Part shown: positions 8,003 through 16,282 of the stretch, piece after piece
How positions within the stretch are numbered: position 1 is the stretch's first letter
Layout of the letters: the number at the start of each line of letters is the position of its first letter
NCBI RefSeq assembly: GCF_014206975.1
Contig: NZ_JACHOU010000003.1
Coordinates: 124,001 to 188,000, forward strand
Reading direction: 5' to 3'
Length of the DNA: 64,000 nt
Source: Aminobacter aganoensis
GTDB lineage: Bacteria > Pseudomonadota > Alphaproteobacteria > Rhizobiales > Rhizobiaceae
Translations under genes and position numbers: made by a program
The notes under the pieces: model-generated
What the model saw: the letters and a program-made list of their open reading frames with translations, nothing else
Database searches by the model: none
Told to the model about the DNA's origin: nothing

Positions 8003-8733
8003 TGATCAGCGTATCGGGTGTACGCAAATCCTTTGGCGCGGCCACCGTGCTCAATGGCGTCGATCTCGAAATCCGCCAGGGCGAGGTCGTCTCGGTTCTC
8101 GGCTCCAGCGGCTCGGGCAAGTCGACGCTCATCCGCTGCATCAACGGCCTGGAGAAGATCGACGCCGGCAAGATCACGGTCGACAATTTCGACGTCTCCA
8201 AGCCGCGCGAGCTTTCCGAGGCGCGCAAGCGCTCCGGCACCGTCTTCCAGCTCTTCAATCTCTATCCGCACATGACCGCGGTGCAGAACGTGGCACTTGC
8301 CCCCGTCGAGGTGTTGAAGGTGCCGCGCAAGCAGGCCGAGGCCGAGGCGCGCGAGCTGTTGAAGTCGGTCGGGCTGAGCGATCGGGCCGACGCCTATCCC
8401 TCGCAGCTCTCCGGCGGCCAGCGCCAGCGTGTCGGCATCTGCCGGGCGCTTGCCATGAAGCCGAGCTACCTCCTGCTTGACGAGGTCACCAGCGCGCTCG
8501 ACCCCGAGATGACCTCGGAGGTGTTGTCGATCCTGGCCAAGCTCGCCAAGGGCGGCACGACGATGGTGTTCGTCACCCACGAGATCGAATTCGCGCGCTC
8601 CATCTCCACGCGCATCGCCTTCCTCGACAAGGGCACGCTCATCGCCGACCTGCCGACCGAGGAGTTCTTCTCCGACAAGGGCATGGCCCTGCCGCGCGTG
8701 GCTCAATTCCTCTCCAAGATGCGTAAAGACTGA
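8002..8733 (+). CDS. Amino-acid ABC transporter ATP-binding protein
   Basis: The 243-residue ATPase powers the importer from the cytoplasmic side. It carries Walker A (GSSGSGKST, residues 34-42), the signature [15 protein letters not shown] and Walker B with the following Ser-Ala-Leu-Asp D-loop. The ATG at 8002 is chosen over the one at 7987 because it overlaps the upstream stop as TGATG, like the previous junction, and GGAGAGG precedes it. It is closest in type to GlnQ/HisP ATPases. The asparaginase-like gene follows one base after its stop. Confidence 0.9.
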   Translation: MISVSGVRKSFGAATVLNGVDLEIRQGEVVSVLGSSGSGKSTLIRCINGLEKIDAGKITVDNFDVSKPRELSEARKRSGTVFQLFNLYPHMTAVQNVALAPVEVLKVPRKQAEAEARELLKSVGLSDRADAYPSQLSGGQRQRVGICRALAMKPSYLLLDEVTSALDPEMTSEVLSILAKLAKGGTTMVFVTHEIEFARSISTRIAFLDKGTLIADLPTEEFFSDKGMALPRVAQFLSKMRKD

Positions 8734-8734
8734 A

Positions 8735-9658
8735 ATGATCCTGCTTGCCAATTCCGAGGCCTGGCCCGGCTTCTCCAAGAGCGTCGACCTTCTGAAGGCT
8801 GGCAGCCATGGCATCGATGCCATGGTCGCCGGCATCAGTGAGGTAGAGCGCGAGGTCAAGGTCCGCTCGGTCGGCTTCGGCGGCTGGCCGAACATGCTGG
8901 GCCGCATGGAATTCGACGCCGGCGTCATGGACGGCACGACGCGCGAAGTGGGTTCGGTCGGTGCGGTGCCGGACACCATTCCGGTCGCCGCCCTTGCGCA
9001 TGAGGTGATGAAGCGCCTGCCGCATGTCATGCTGACCGGCGACGGCGCGCGCCGCTTCGCCACCGAGATCGGCTTTGGCGTCGACGAGACGCTCTACGAA
9101 GACAGCAAGCGCGTCTGGTGGCAGCGGCTCGAAAAGGAGCTTTCGCCCGAAGAACTGGCGAAATTCCCCGACGTTCCGCTGGCGCCGCTCAGCCGCACCA
9201 TCACGGATCCCGAGCGGGTGCGCGACACCACCGTGTTCCTGTCCAAGGACAGTACGGCCGGGCTCAACGTCGTCACCTCGACCTCCGGCTGGGCCTGGAA
9301 GTATCCGGGCCGCTTGGGCGACTCGCCCATCCCCGGCGCCGGCTTCTATGCCGACAGCCGCTTCGGCGCCGCCGCCTGCACCCATACCGGCGAGATGACG
9401 ATGCGCTGCGGCACCGCCCGCACCATCGTGCTTGCCATGCGCCTCGGCCATTCGCTGGAGCAGGCGATTGCGCTTGCCATCGAGGAGCTGCGCGAACTGA
9501 AAAGCGGGTTCCTCGCCGGCGTCGTCATCCATGCGCTGGATGCCAACGGCAACCACAAGGTCGTCAGCCTGAATTGCGAAGAGCAGATCAAGTACTGGTT
9601 CTGGGACGAAAGCCTGCCCGAGCCGGAACATCGCTTCGCCGAACCGTTCACATCCTAA
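8735..9658 (+). CDS. N4-(beta-N-acetylglucosaminyl)-L-asparaginase-like Ntn-hydrolase
   Basis: The 307-residue protein belongs to the asparaginase-2/glycosylasparaginase family, which self-cleaves before a threonine and hydrolyses the amide bond of (glycosyl)asparagine to aspartate. The hallmark segment is present: TSTSG followed by PGRLGDSPIPGAGFYAD (about residues 181-207) and then a THTGE substrate loop. By alignment of spacing, the nucleophile is probably Thr165 in the RDTTVF segment; the usual HDTIG wording is altered. There is no signal peptide, so it acts in the cytoplasm on imported substrate. It lies between the ATPase and the binding-protein gene of an ABC importer. Isoaspartyl peptidase or plain asparaginase activity is the alternative. 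Confidence 0.8.
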   Translation: MILLANSEAWPGFSKSVDLLKAGSHGIDAMVAGISEVEREVKVRSVGFGGWPNMLGRMEFDAGVMDGTTREVGSVGAVPDTIPVAALAHEVMKRLPHVMLTGDGARRFATEIGFGVDETLYEDSKRVWWQRLEKELSPEELAKFPDVPLAPLSRTITDPERVRDTTVFLSKDSTAGLNVVTSTSGWAWKYPGRLGDSPIPGAGFYADSRFGAAACTHTGEMTMRCGTARTIVLAMRLGHSLEQAIALAIEELRELKSGFLAGVVIHALDANGNHKVVSLNCEEQIKYWFWDESLPEPEHRFAEPFTS

Positions 9659-9678
9659 CAACCCGAGGGAGAGGGAAA

Positions 9679-10476
9679 ATGAAGAACCTGATCACAAAAC
9701 TGGCCGGCATGGCGCTTGCCATCGGCATGGCGGCCACGGGCGCTGCCCAGGCCGGCAAGATCGATGAGATCCGCGAGCGCGGCACCGTCCGCATCGGCGT
9801 GTCGCTCGGCGGCGAGCCGATCGGCTTCCGCGACGCCCAGAACAATCCAGTCGGCTATGACGTCGACGTCGCCACCATGCTCGCCGAAAAGCTCGGCGTG
9901 CCGGTCGAATTCGTCGACGTGTCGGGCGACGCCCGCATCTCGATGCTGGTCTCCGGCCAGATCGACATCGCCGTCGCCAACACTTCGGCGACGCTCGAGC
10001 GCGCCAAGTCGGTCGACTTCTCGATCCCCTACAACCGCGCCGGCCTGCGCATCATCGTCCAGAAGGACGCCGGCATCACGTCGCTCGAAGGCCTCGCCGG
10101 CAAGAAGATCGTCGTCGGCCGCGGCTCGACGGGCGAAACCTTCATCAAGACTGCGGCGCCTCAAGCCGAACTGGTCTACACCGACAACTTCTCGCCCGAA
10201 GGCGTGCTGCTGCTGCAGCAGAAGCGCGTCGACGCCGCCATCGAGGACTCCTCGCTGCTCGACTATCTCGCCACCAAGAACGAGAACCTGGTGACGCTGC
10301 CGGGCCTGCACTCCAACGACCCGATCGGCATCGCTGTCGCCAAGGGCGACGAGGGTTTCGTCCGCTGGATCGACATGTTCGTGTCGGACTACATCCAGAG
10401 CGGTGCCTACGAGACCAACTACAAGAAGTGGTGGGGCGAAACCGCCAATCCGCCTGCGCTCACCCCGCTCTGGTAA
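9679..10476 (+). CDS. Periplasmic substrate-binding protein, family 3 (amino-acid type)
   Basis: The 265-residue protein has a signal peptide (MKNLITKLAGMALAIGMAAT, cleavage after AQA) and a family 3 solute-binding fold. It opens with RERGTVRIGVSLGGEPIGFRD, and the GYDVDVA and DIAVANTSATLERAKSVDFS segments line the ligand site. It captures the substrate in the periplasm for the two permeases encoded upstream. The ATG at 9679 follows GAGGGAGAGGG. Ligands of this family are usually amino acids or opines; the neighbouring hydrolase and sugar kinase suggest a glycosylated amino acid. A repeat element follows the gene. Confidence 0.9.
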   Translation: MKNLITKLAGMALAIGMAATGAAQAGKIDEIRERGTVRIGVSLGGEPIGFRDAQNNPVGYDVDVATMLAEKLGVPVEFVDVSGDARISMLVSGQIDIAVANTSATLERAKSVDFSIPYNRAGLRIIVQKDAGITSLEGLAGKKIVVGRGSTGETFIKTAAPQAELVYTDNFSPEGVLLLQQKRVDAAIEDSSLLDYLATKNENLVTLPGLHSNDPIGIAVAKGDEGFVRWIDMFVSDYIQSGAYETNYKKWWGETANPPALTPLW

Positions 10477-10501
10477 GGCATGCAACGGGGCGCGCTGCGC
10501 T

Positions 10502-10615
10502 GCCCCTCATCCCCTGCCGGACCTTCTCCCCGTAACGACGGGGAGAAGGACGAAGCGGCAACGCCGATGCCCCCCTCTCCCGGTCCTTCACGGGGAGAGG
10601 GTAAGGGTGAGGGGC
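10502..10615. repeat. Cloverleaf intergenic repeat (RIME-like), copy 1
   Basis: Outer arms GCCCCTCA and TGAGGGGC enclose two hairpins: CCTTCTCCCCGT with ACGGGGAGAAGG, and CCCTCTCCC with GGGGAGAGGG. The same architecture occurs at 44685-44798. It resembles the intergenic mosaic elements of rhizobia. It sits between convergent genes and could also act as a transcription end or mRNA stabiliser. Confidence 0.75.
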
Positions 10616-10653
10616 GACTTAGTTCTTACCCGGCGAGTTCGACCATTTTCGCC

Positions 10654-11652
10654 CTACGACGTCGCCCGGGGCACGAAGAAGGTCGGCACCGTCACGTCGG
10701 CCTTGCCGTCGGCGAATTCGCCCGGACGGCTGAGGAAGCGCAGGATCTCGCCGACATAGGCTTTCTTGTCGTAGCCGATGGACGAGATCGGATAGGCTTC
10801 GAAGTCGGTCAGCGACAGATTGTCGAAGCCGTAGAGCCTGAAGCGCCTGGGTTGATTTTGCGGGAAGCCGTCGCGATGAACGTCCATCACGCCCATCGCC
10901 ATCGCGTCCGACGTGCAGAACACCGCGTCGACATCGGGCCAGTCGCCCGATTGCGCCATCTGCCGGCCGCTGGCGTAGGAATAGTCGCCGCGCAGCTCGG
11001 CAACGAGCCGGATGCCGTGCAGCTGCATCTCGGCCTTGTAGGCGGCGACGCGGATCTGCTCGACCGGCGAGGACACACGGCCGGTGACGAGGGCCGCAGT
11101 GGCGACCCCTTTGCCGGCGGCGTCGGCCACCGCTTCGGCGATGCCGATCGCCTCGTCGGGAACGACCGAAGGCGAGGAGCCGTCATGCATGCCGTTGAGC
11201 ATCAGCACGTCGTCGCTGCGGAACATCTTGCGCACGCTTGCGGCGTCGGCAAAATCGGAGAACACCAGTGCTGCATCGACATGGTAGGCGACGCCGTTGC
11301 GCAGGAATTCCTCGATGCGCTCGACCGAGCCGACGCGCAGGAAGATGACCTGCTTTCCGATCGACTGGATCTCTCCGATCAGAAGGTCGAACAGGTCGAG
11401 GTCGGAGAAATCGTGGATGTGGTTGACGATGACCGCGATGAGATTGACCGTCTTGGTGGTCAGGCTGCGCGCCAGCAGATTGGGCTTGAAGCCCAGCTTC
11501 TCGGCTGCTTCAAGCACACGCGCCCGCTTGTCGGCCGACACCGGGCGGCTTTCGCTCGACAGCGCCCGCGAGGCGATGGCGCGCGACACGCCGGCAAGCT
11601 CGGCGACATCGGCGATGGTCGGCGACGTCCGTCGTTTGCGCGAACTGTCCAT
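10654..11652 (-). CDS. LacI-family transcriptional repressor
   Basis: The 332-residue regulator has an N-terminal helix-turn-helix (residues 12-31, PTIADVAELAGVSRAIASRA) and a hinge-helix region. A periplasmic-binding-like sensor domain follows, to about residue 325. The ATG at 11652 gives the normal LacI length; a longer reading frame upstream is not supported. It is divergent from the ROK kinase gene and downstream of the importer genes, so it probably senses a sugar released from the imported compound. It is the best candidate for the perfect palindrome at 6625-6642. No second copy of that palindrome was seen in the 85 bases before the ROK gene. Confidence 0.88.
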   Translation of the reverse strand: MDSSRKRRTSPTIADVAELAGVSRAIASRALSSESRPVSADKRARVLEAAEKLGFKPNLLARSLTTKTVNLIAVIVNHIHDFSDLDLFDLLIGEIQSIGKQVIFLRVGSVERIEEFLRNGVAYHVDAALVFSDFADAASVRKMFRSDDVLMLNGMHDGSSPSVVPDEAIGIAEAVADAAGKGVATAALVTGRVSSPVEQIRVAAYKAEMQLHGIRLVAELRGDYSYASGRQMAQSGDWPDVDAVFCTSDAMAMGVMDVHRDGFPQNQPRRFRLYGFDNLSLTDFEAYPISSIGYDKKAYVGEILRFLSRPGEFADGKADVTVPTFFVPRATS

Positions 11653-11737
11653 TGCTTCCTTTGCGCGGTATCGGTCATGAAATCCGGCGCGTCCGGCCGG
11701 ATGCCCCGCCGCGGAATTTCTTTCGGGAACTGATTTG

Positions 11738-12652
11738 ATGATTACCTGCTTCGACATTGGCGGTTCAACGATAAAAAGCGCCCGCGCCCGTTCGGCCGGC
11801 GAAATCGAGATCATCGACAGGGTGGCGACGCCGCTCGACGACTTCGATGCCTTCGCCGCCGTCATCGCCGGGCGCGTCGCGGCGGACAGGGGCCGCACGA
11901 AAGGCGTGTCGATCTCGATCGCCGGCGTCGTCGACCCCGCTTCGGGCAGCCTGAAATGCGCCAACATCCCTTGCCTCGACGGCAGGCTGATCGAAGCCGA
12001 CCTCGAACGCGTCATAGGCCTGCCGGTCCGTATCGCCAACGACGCCGACTGTTTTGCACTGGCCGAGGCGACCAGCGGTGCCGGCAAGGGCCACCGCAAC
12101 GTCTTCGGCGTCATCCTGGGCACCGGCGTCGGCGGCGGCCTGGTCATCGACGGCCGCATCGTTGCCGGTGCCGGCGGCTATGCCGGCGAGTGGGGCCATG
12201 GCAAGGCGCTGCAGACCGCGGTCGGCAAGCCGCCGGTCGAGGTCCCCCATTTCGCCTGCGGCTGCGGCCAGTCCGGCTGCGTCGACACCATCGGCGGCGC
12301 CCGCGGCATGGAGAAGCTGCATCACCTGCTCTGCGGCGAAGTGCTGTCGAGCACCGAGGTCATTGACCGCTGGCGCGCCGGCGAGGCCAGCGCCAGCCGC
12401 ACCATCGACATCTATCTCGAACTGGTCAGCGTTCCCCTGGCGCTGACGCTCAACATCATCGGCTCGTCGGTCGTTCCGGTCGGCGGTGGCCTGTCCAACG
12501 TGCCCGAACTTATCGAAGCGCTCGACCGCGAGGTCCGCGGACGCACCCTGCGTCGCGCCGCCGGTCCGCTGGTGGTGAAGGCCGCGCTGACCACCGAGCC
12601 CGGCCTGCTCGGCGCCGCCGCCCTCGGCCTCCAGGAGATCGCCCGTGTCTGA
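11738..12652 (+). CDS. ROK-family sugar kinase (GlcNAc/glucose-kinase-like)
   Basis: The 304-residue cytoplasmic kinase phosphorylates a hexose or amino-hexose with ATP. Visible motifs are the N-terminal phosphate loop DIGGSTIK (6-13), LGTGVGGG, the EWGH catalytic/metal segment and the ROK zinc site CGCGQSGCVD. There is no helix-turn-helix, so it is an enzyme and not a ROK repressor. The ATG at 11738 follows GGGA by nine bases; the TTG one codon earlier is unlikely. Its position with a glycosylasparaginase-like gene suggests it traps the released GlcNAc-type sugar. The exact sugar cannot be read from sequence. Confidence 0.85.
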   Translation: MITCFDIGGSTIKSARARSAGEIEIIDRVATPLDDFDAFAAVIAGRVAADRGRTKGVSISIAGVVDPASGSLKCANIPCLDGRLIEADLERVIGLPVRIANDADCFALAEATSGAGKGHRNVFGVILGTGVGGGLVIDGRIVAGAGGYAGEWGHGKALQTAVGKPPVEVPHFACGCGQSGCVDTIGGARGMEKLHHLLCGEVLSSTEVIDRWRAGEASASRTIDIYLELVSVPLALTLNIIGSSVVPVGGGLSNVPELIEALDREVRGRTLRRAAGPLVVKAALTTEPGLLGAAALGLQEIARV

Positions 12653-13391
12653 AGCGACAATGCCTGAAAAGATCCTGCTCGAAGTCTGCGTCGACAGCCC
12701 CGAAGGCCTCGCCTCGGCGATTGCCGGCGGCGCGGACCGCATCGAGCTTTGCGCTGCGCTGGAGACCGGCGGCCTGACCCCGTCGCCCGGCCTGATGGCG
12801 CTCGCCGCCAAGGCGCCGATCCCGGTCTATGCCATGATCCGTTCGCGGCCCGGCGACTTCGTCTATGGCGACAGCGACATGGCGGCATTGCTGGCCGACA
12901 TCGACGCCGTGCGCGCCTCGGGCCTCGAAGGCGTCGTGCTCGGCGCCAACCATGCCGATGGCAGCCTCGACCGCCAGGTTCTGGCCGGGCTGGCCACCCA
13001 GGCCAGGGGCCTGGGCATGACGCTGCACCGTGCCTTCGATCTCGCCGGACCGGACTTCGCAGGCGCCATCGACCTCGCCGTCGAGCTAGGCTTCGAGCGC
13101 ATCCTGACCTCGGGTGGGGAAACGACGGCGCTGAAGGGGCTCGACGCGCTTGCCGCCTGCTTTGCCCATGCCGGCGACCGCATTGCCATCATGCCGGGAT
13201 CGGGCGTCAATCTCGAAACCCTCGCCGCCATCCAGGCGCGGCTGCCTTTCCGCCAGGTCCACTCGTCTTGTTCGATGGCGGTCGACGCTCCCGCCGGCAA
13301 GGCGCGGGAGCTCGGTTTCGTCGCGCCGCGGCCGAAGCGCACCGATGCCGGCGTGGTGCGCAGGATGAGGGCTGCGCTGGACAGGCTCTAA
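12645..13391 (+). CDS. cutC: CutC-family TIM-barrel protein
   Basis: The 248-residue protein matches the CutC family throughout: RIELCAALETGGLTPS, PVYAMIRSRPGDF, TLHRAFD, RILTSGG and IMPGSGV. The name comes from a proposed role in copper handling, but its chemistry is unresolved and the fold is an enzyme-like TIM barrel. Here it overlaps the ROK kinase gene by eight bases, with AGGAG seven bases before the GTG start, so it is co-translated with sugar metabolism genes. That argues for a sugar-related role over copper homeostasis. Its stop codon overlaps that of the convergent spoVR gene. Confidence 0.88.
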   Translation: MSEATMPEKILLEVCVDSPEGLASAIAGGADRIELCAALETGGLTPSPGLMALAAKAPIPVYAMIRSRPGDFVYGDSDMAALLADIDAVRASGLEGVVLGANHADGSLDRQVLAGLATQARGLGMTLHRAFDLAGPDFAGAIDLAVELGFERILTSGGETTALKGLDALAACFAHAGDRIAIMPGSGVNLETLAAIQARLPFRQVHSSCSMAVDAPAGKARELGFVAPRPKRTDAGVVRRMRAALDRL

Positions 13392-14944
13392 GTCTTTTCG
13401 CCCAGGTCCTTGGTCGAGACTTCGTAGAGCGTCTTGTCGGTGGTGCCGTCGATGCCGACCATGCTGACCTCGTGGCCCCACAGGCGTTGGATGTAGCGCA
13501 GCGTCTCGTTGCGCGTATCTTCCTGCAGCGTGGTGCCGTGGTGGACCGTGTGCTTGATGCGCAGCTTGCGGTCGCCCTTGAGATCGGCGTCGACCGCCTG
13601 GATGTCGGGCTGCGTCACCCCGACATCGTAATTGTCGGCGAGACGCGAGCGCACGCGTTCATAGCCGCGTTCGTCATGGATCGCCGTGACCTCGTAATAG
13701 GGGTCCGAGGCCTCTTCCTGCAGCGAGAACAGCCGCATGTCGCGGATCAGCGCCGGACTCAGGAACTGCCGGATGAACGACTCGTCGCGATGCGTCGCCC
13801 ATGCGTCGAGCAGCGTGCCGCACCAGTCGCCATTGCCGGCAAAATCCGGGAACCAGTCGCGATCCTCGGCCGTCGGCTCGGTGCAGATACGCTGGATGTC
13901 GCGCATCATGTTGAAGCCCAGCGTGTAGGGGTTGAGGCCGCCGTAGCGCGGGTCGTCGAAGGAGGGCTGGAACACCACGTTGGAGTGGTTCTGCAGCACC
14001 TCCAGCATGGTGCCTTCACTGATCTGGCCCTTGTCGAACAGCCGGTTCATGATCGTGTAGTGGGTGAAGGTGGCGCAGCCTTCGTTCATCACCTTGGTCT
14101 GGCGCTGCGGGTAGAAATACTGCGCGATGACGCGGACGATACGCAGGATCTCCCGCTGCCAGGATTTCAGCACCGGGCTGTACTTCTCCAGGAAATAGAG
14201 CAGGTTTTCCTCGGGATATTCGATCGCCGATTGCCGCTCCGACATGTCGGTCTCGACGCCGCGCGGCGCCTCGGCCTCGGGTGCCTGCGGCAACGTCCGC
14301 CACAGGTCGCTGAAGGTGCGCTCCTCATGCTCCAGCCGCTCGCGGATGCGCGCCTGCTCGCGTTCGACCGACAGGCGCGGACGCCGGCGATAGCGGAACA
14401 CCGCCTGCGGCATCAGCGAATGGGCGGCATCCAGGACCGCCTCGACGGCCGCCGGTCCGTAGCGCTCCTCGCAGCGCGCGATGTAGCTCTTGGCGAACTC
14501 CATGTAGGCGAGGATGGCGCCGGCATCGGTCCATTGCTGGAACAGGTAGTTGTTCTTGAAGAAGTGGTTGTGGCCGAACGAGGCGTGCGCGATGACCAGC
14601 GTCTGCAGCGCCATGGTGTTCTCTTCCATGAGATAGGTGATGCAGGGATTGGAATTGATCACCAGCTCATAGGCGAGCCCCATGCGGCCTTTGCGGTAGA
14701 GGTTCGATTCGTGGACGAAATGCTTGCCGAAGGACCAGTGCTGGTACATCAGCGGCATGCCGATCGAGGAATAGGCGTCGAGCATCTGCTCGGATGAGAT
14801 CACCTCGATCTGGTTGGGGTAGAAGTCGAGGCGAAGCTCGTCGACCGCGATCTCCTTGATCGCCTCATAGGCGCGCGACAGGTCGTCGAAGTTCCAGTCG
14901 GAACTGGTGAAGAGCAGTTGGGAGCTTTTGGCGCGATTCTCCAC
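13388..14944 (-). CDS. spoVR: SpoVR-family protein (YcgB-like)
   Basis: This 518-residue protein has the usual length of SpoVR/YcgB proteins and family-typical stretches: YFYPQRQTKVMNEGCATF, NPYTLGFNMMRDI and the N-terminal SDWNFDDL. SpoVR was named in Bacillus spore cortex formation; in Proteobacteria its biochemical role is unknown, although the gene travels with prkA and yeaH. Here it is the third gene of that operon, nine bases after the YeaH-like gene. It has no signal peptide or membrane segment. Its final codons overlap those of the convergent cutC gene. Confidence 0.92.
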   Translation of the reverse strand: MENRAKSSQLLFTSSDWNFDDLSRAYEAIKEIAVDELRLDFYPNQIEVISSEQMLDAYSSIGMPLMYQHWSFGKHFVHESNLYRKGRMGLAYELVINSNPCITYLMEENTMALQTLVIAHASFGHNHFFKNNYLFQQWTDAGAILAYMEFAKSYIARCEERYGPAAVEAVLDAAHSLMPQAVFRYRRRPRLSVEREQARIRERLEHEERTFSDLWRTLPQAPEAEAPRGVETDMSERQSAIEYPEENLLYFLEKYSPVLKSWQREILRIVRVIAQYFYPQRQTKVMNEGCATFTHYTIMNRLFDKGQISEGTMLEVLQNHSNVVFQPSFDDPRYGGLNPYTLGFNMMRDIQRICTEPTAEDRDWFPDFAGNGDWCGTLLDAWATHRDESFIRQFLSPALIRDMRLFSLQEEASDPYYEVTAIHDERGYERVRSRLADNYDVGVTQPDIQAVDADLKGDRKLRIKHTVHHGTTLQEDTRNETLRYIQRLWGHEVSMVGIDGTTDKTLYEVSTKDLGEKT

Positions 14945-14953
14945 GTGGTGTCC

Positions 14954-16270
14954 TCATCCGCGTTTTGCCGGCGCTGGTGCCTTGGCGAACAACTCATGAA
15001 AGACGGGATAGATGTCCGACGGCTTGGCGATGCGCGTCATGGCGAAATTCGGCCACTCGGCGCCGACTTCGCGATAGGCGTTCCATAGCGACGTGCCGTT
15101 GTCGGCATGGCGGAACATCTCGCTTTCGCGCTCGTCGATGATCTCGACATAGGCGTAGTACTGGCAGAGCCGCATCAGCGTCTTGTCGAGGATCGACACG
15201 CAGCGTTCGGAGTCGTTGGGGATGTTGTCGCCGTCCGAGGCCTGGGCCGCGTAGATGTTCCAGTCCTTGCTCGGATAGCGCTCGCGGATGACGCGCAGCA
15301 TCTCCTCCAGCGCGGTGGACACCACCGTGCCGCCGCTTTGGGTGCTGTAGAAGAACGTGTCCTCGTCGACCTCCGAGGCCTCGTGCGTGTGGCGGATGAA
15401 GACGATGTCGGTCTTCTCGTAGCGGCGTTTGAGAAACAGGTGCAGCAGCACGAAGAAGCGCTTGGCGAGGTCCTTCTCGCGCTCGCCCATCGAGCCCGAA
15501 ACGTCCATCAGGCAGAACATCACGGCATTGGCGTTGGGGACCGGCTGCGGCTCGAACCGGTTGAAGCGGATGTCGATGGGGTCGATGTAGGGGATCAGCT
15601 TGCGCCGCCGCGCCAGCGTTGCCAGGTCCTCGCGCAGGACCATGATGCGTTGCAGGGTGGCGGCGCTTGGCCGCCTCTCACCCTCCAGTTTCTTGAGTTC
15701 CGCCGCGAGATCGTCGATCTCGGCCTGTTTCGGCCGCCTGAGCGCGATACGCCGGCCGAAGCTGTTGAACATCGTGCGTCCGACGCTGATGCTGGTCGGG
15801 TTGCCGCTCATCGTGTAGCCGGCCCGGCGCGGCCGGAAGGTCACCACCTCCTTGAGGTTGTGCTTGACCAGGTCGGGTAGTTCGAGGTCCTCGAAGAACA
15901 GGTCGAGCACCTCTTCGCGCGACAGCACGAACTGGAAATCGTCCTCGCCATCTCCCGACGATGACGGGTCCGAGCCCTTGCCGCCGCCGGCGGCCGGGCG
16001 GGGAATGCGGTCGCCCGTGCCGAAGGTCTTGTTGCCGGGAAGCACTTCCTCCCGGCGGCCGGTATGCGGCGCGCGCTGGAACGTCGGCTCGCCGATGCCC
16101 TTGCGCGGGATCGGGATGATCTGGTCCTGGTCCGCGGTCTCGATCTTGCCGGACCTGACCCGATCGTTGATCGCCCGTTTCAGCTCGTCACGTGCGCGCC
16201 TCAGGAAACGCTGCCTGTTGCCAAGGCTCTTGTCCTTGGGGTTGAGGCGCCGATCGATGAAGTTCGGCAT
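14954..16270 (-). CDS. YeaH/YhbH-family protein (DUF444, VWA-like domain)
   Basis: The 438-residue cytoplasmic protein has a basic, low-complexity N-terminus (about residues 1-100). A DUF444 domain follows, containing a von Willebrand A-like metal site (MDVSGSMGE, DxSxS) and a SGGT segment. It is thought to work with the PrkA kinase and SpoVR in starvation and stress responses; its molecular action is unknown. It is the middle gene of the prkA-yeaH-spoVR operon, 12 bases downstream of prkA. Confidence 0.92.
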   Translation of the reverse strand: MPNFIDRRLNPKDKSLGNRQRFLRRARDELKRAINDRVRSGKIETADQDQIIPIPRKGIGEPTFQRAPHTGRREEVLPGNKTFGTGDRIPRPAAGGGKGSDPSSSGDGEDDFQFVLSREEVLDLFFEDLELPDLVKHNLKEVVTFRPRRAGYTMSGNPTSISVGRTMFNSFGRRIALRRPKQAEIDDLAAELKKLEGERRPSAATLQRIMVLREDLATLARRRKLIPYIDPIDIRFNRFEPQPVPNANAVMFCLMDVSGSMGEREKDLAKRFFVLLHLFLKRRYEKTDIVFIRHTHEASEVDEDTFFYSTQSGGTVVSTALEEMLRVIRERYPSKDWNIYAAQASDGDNIPNDSERCVSILDKTLMRLCQYYAYVEIIDERESEMFRHADNGTSLWNAYREVGAEWPNFAMTRIAKPSDIYPVFHELFAKAPAPAKRG

Positions 16271-16282
16271 GTGTGTCCCCGA

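Noticed and set aside
10502-10615. CRISPR-like array suspected from repeated hairpins
   Set aside because: The repeats are a single cloverleaf palindrome without regularly spaced direct repeats or spacers, and no cas genes are present.
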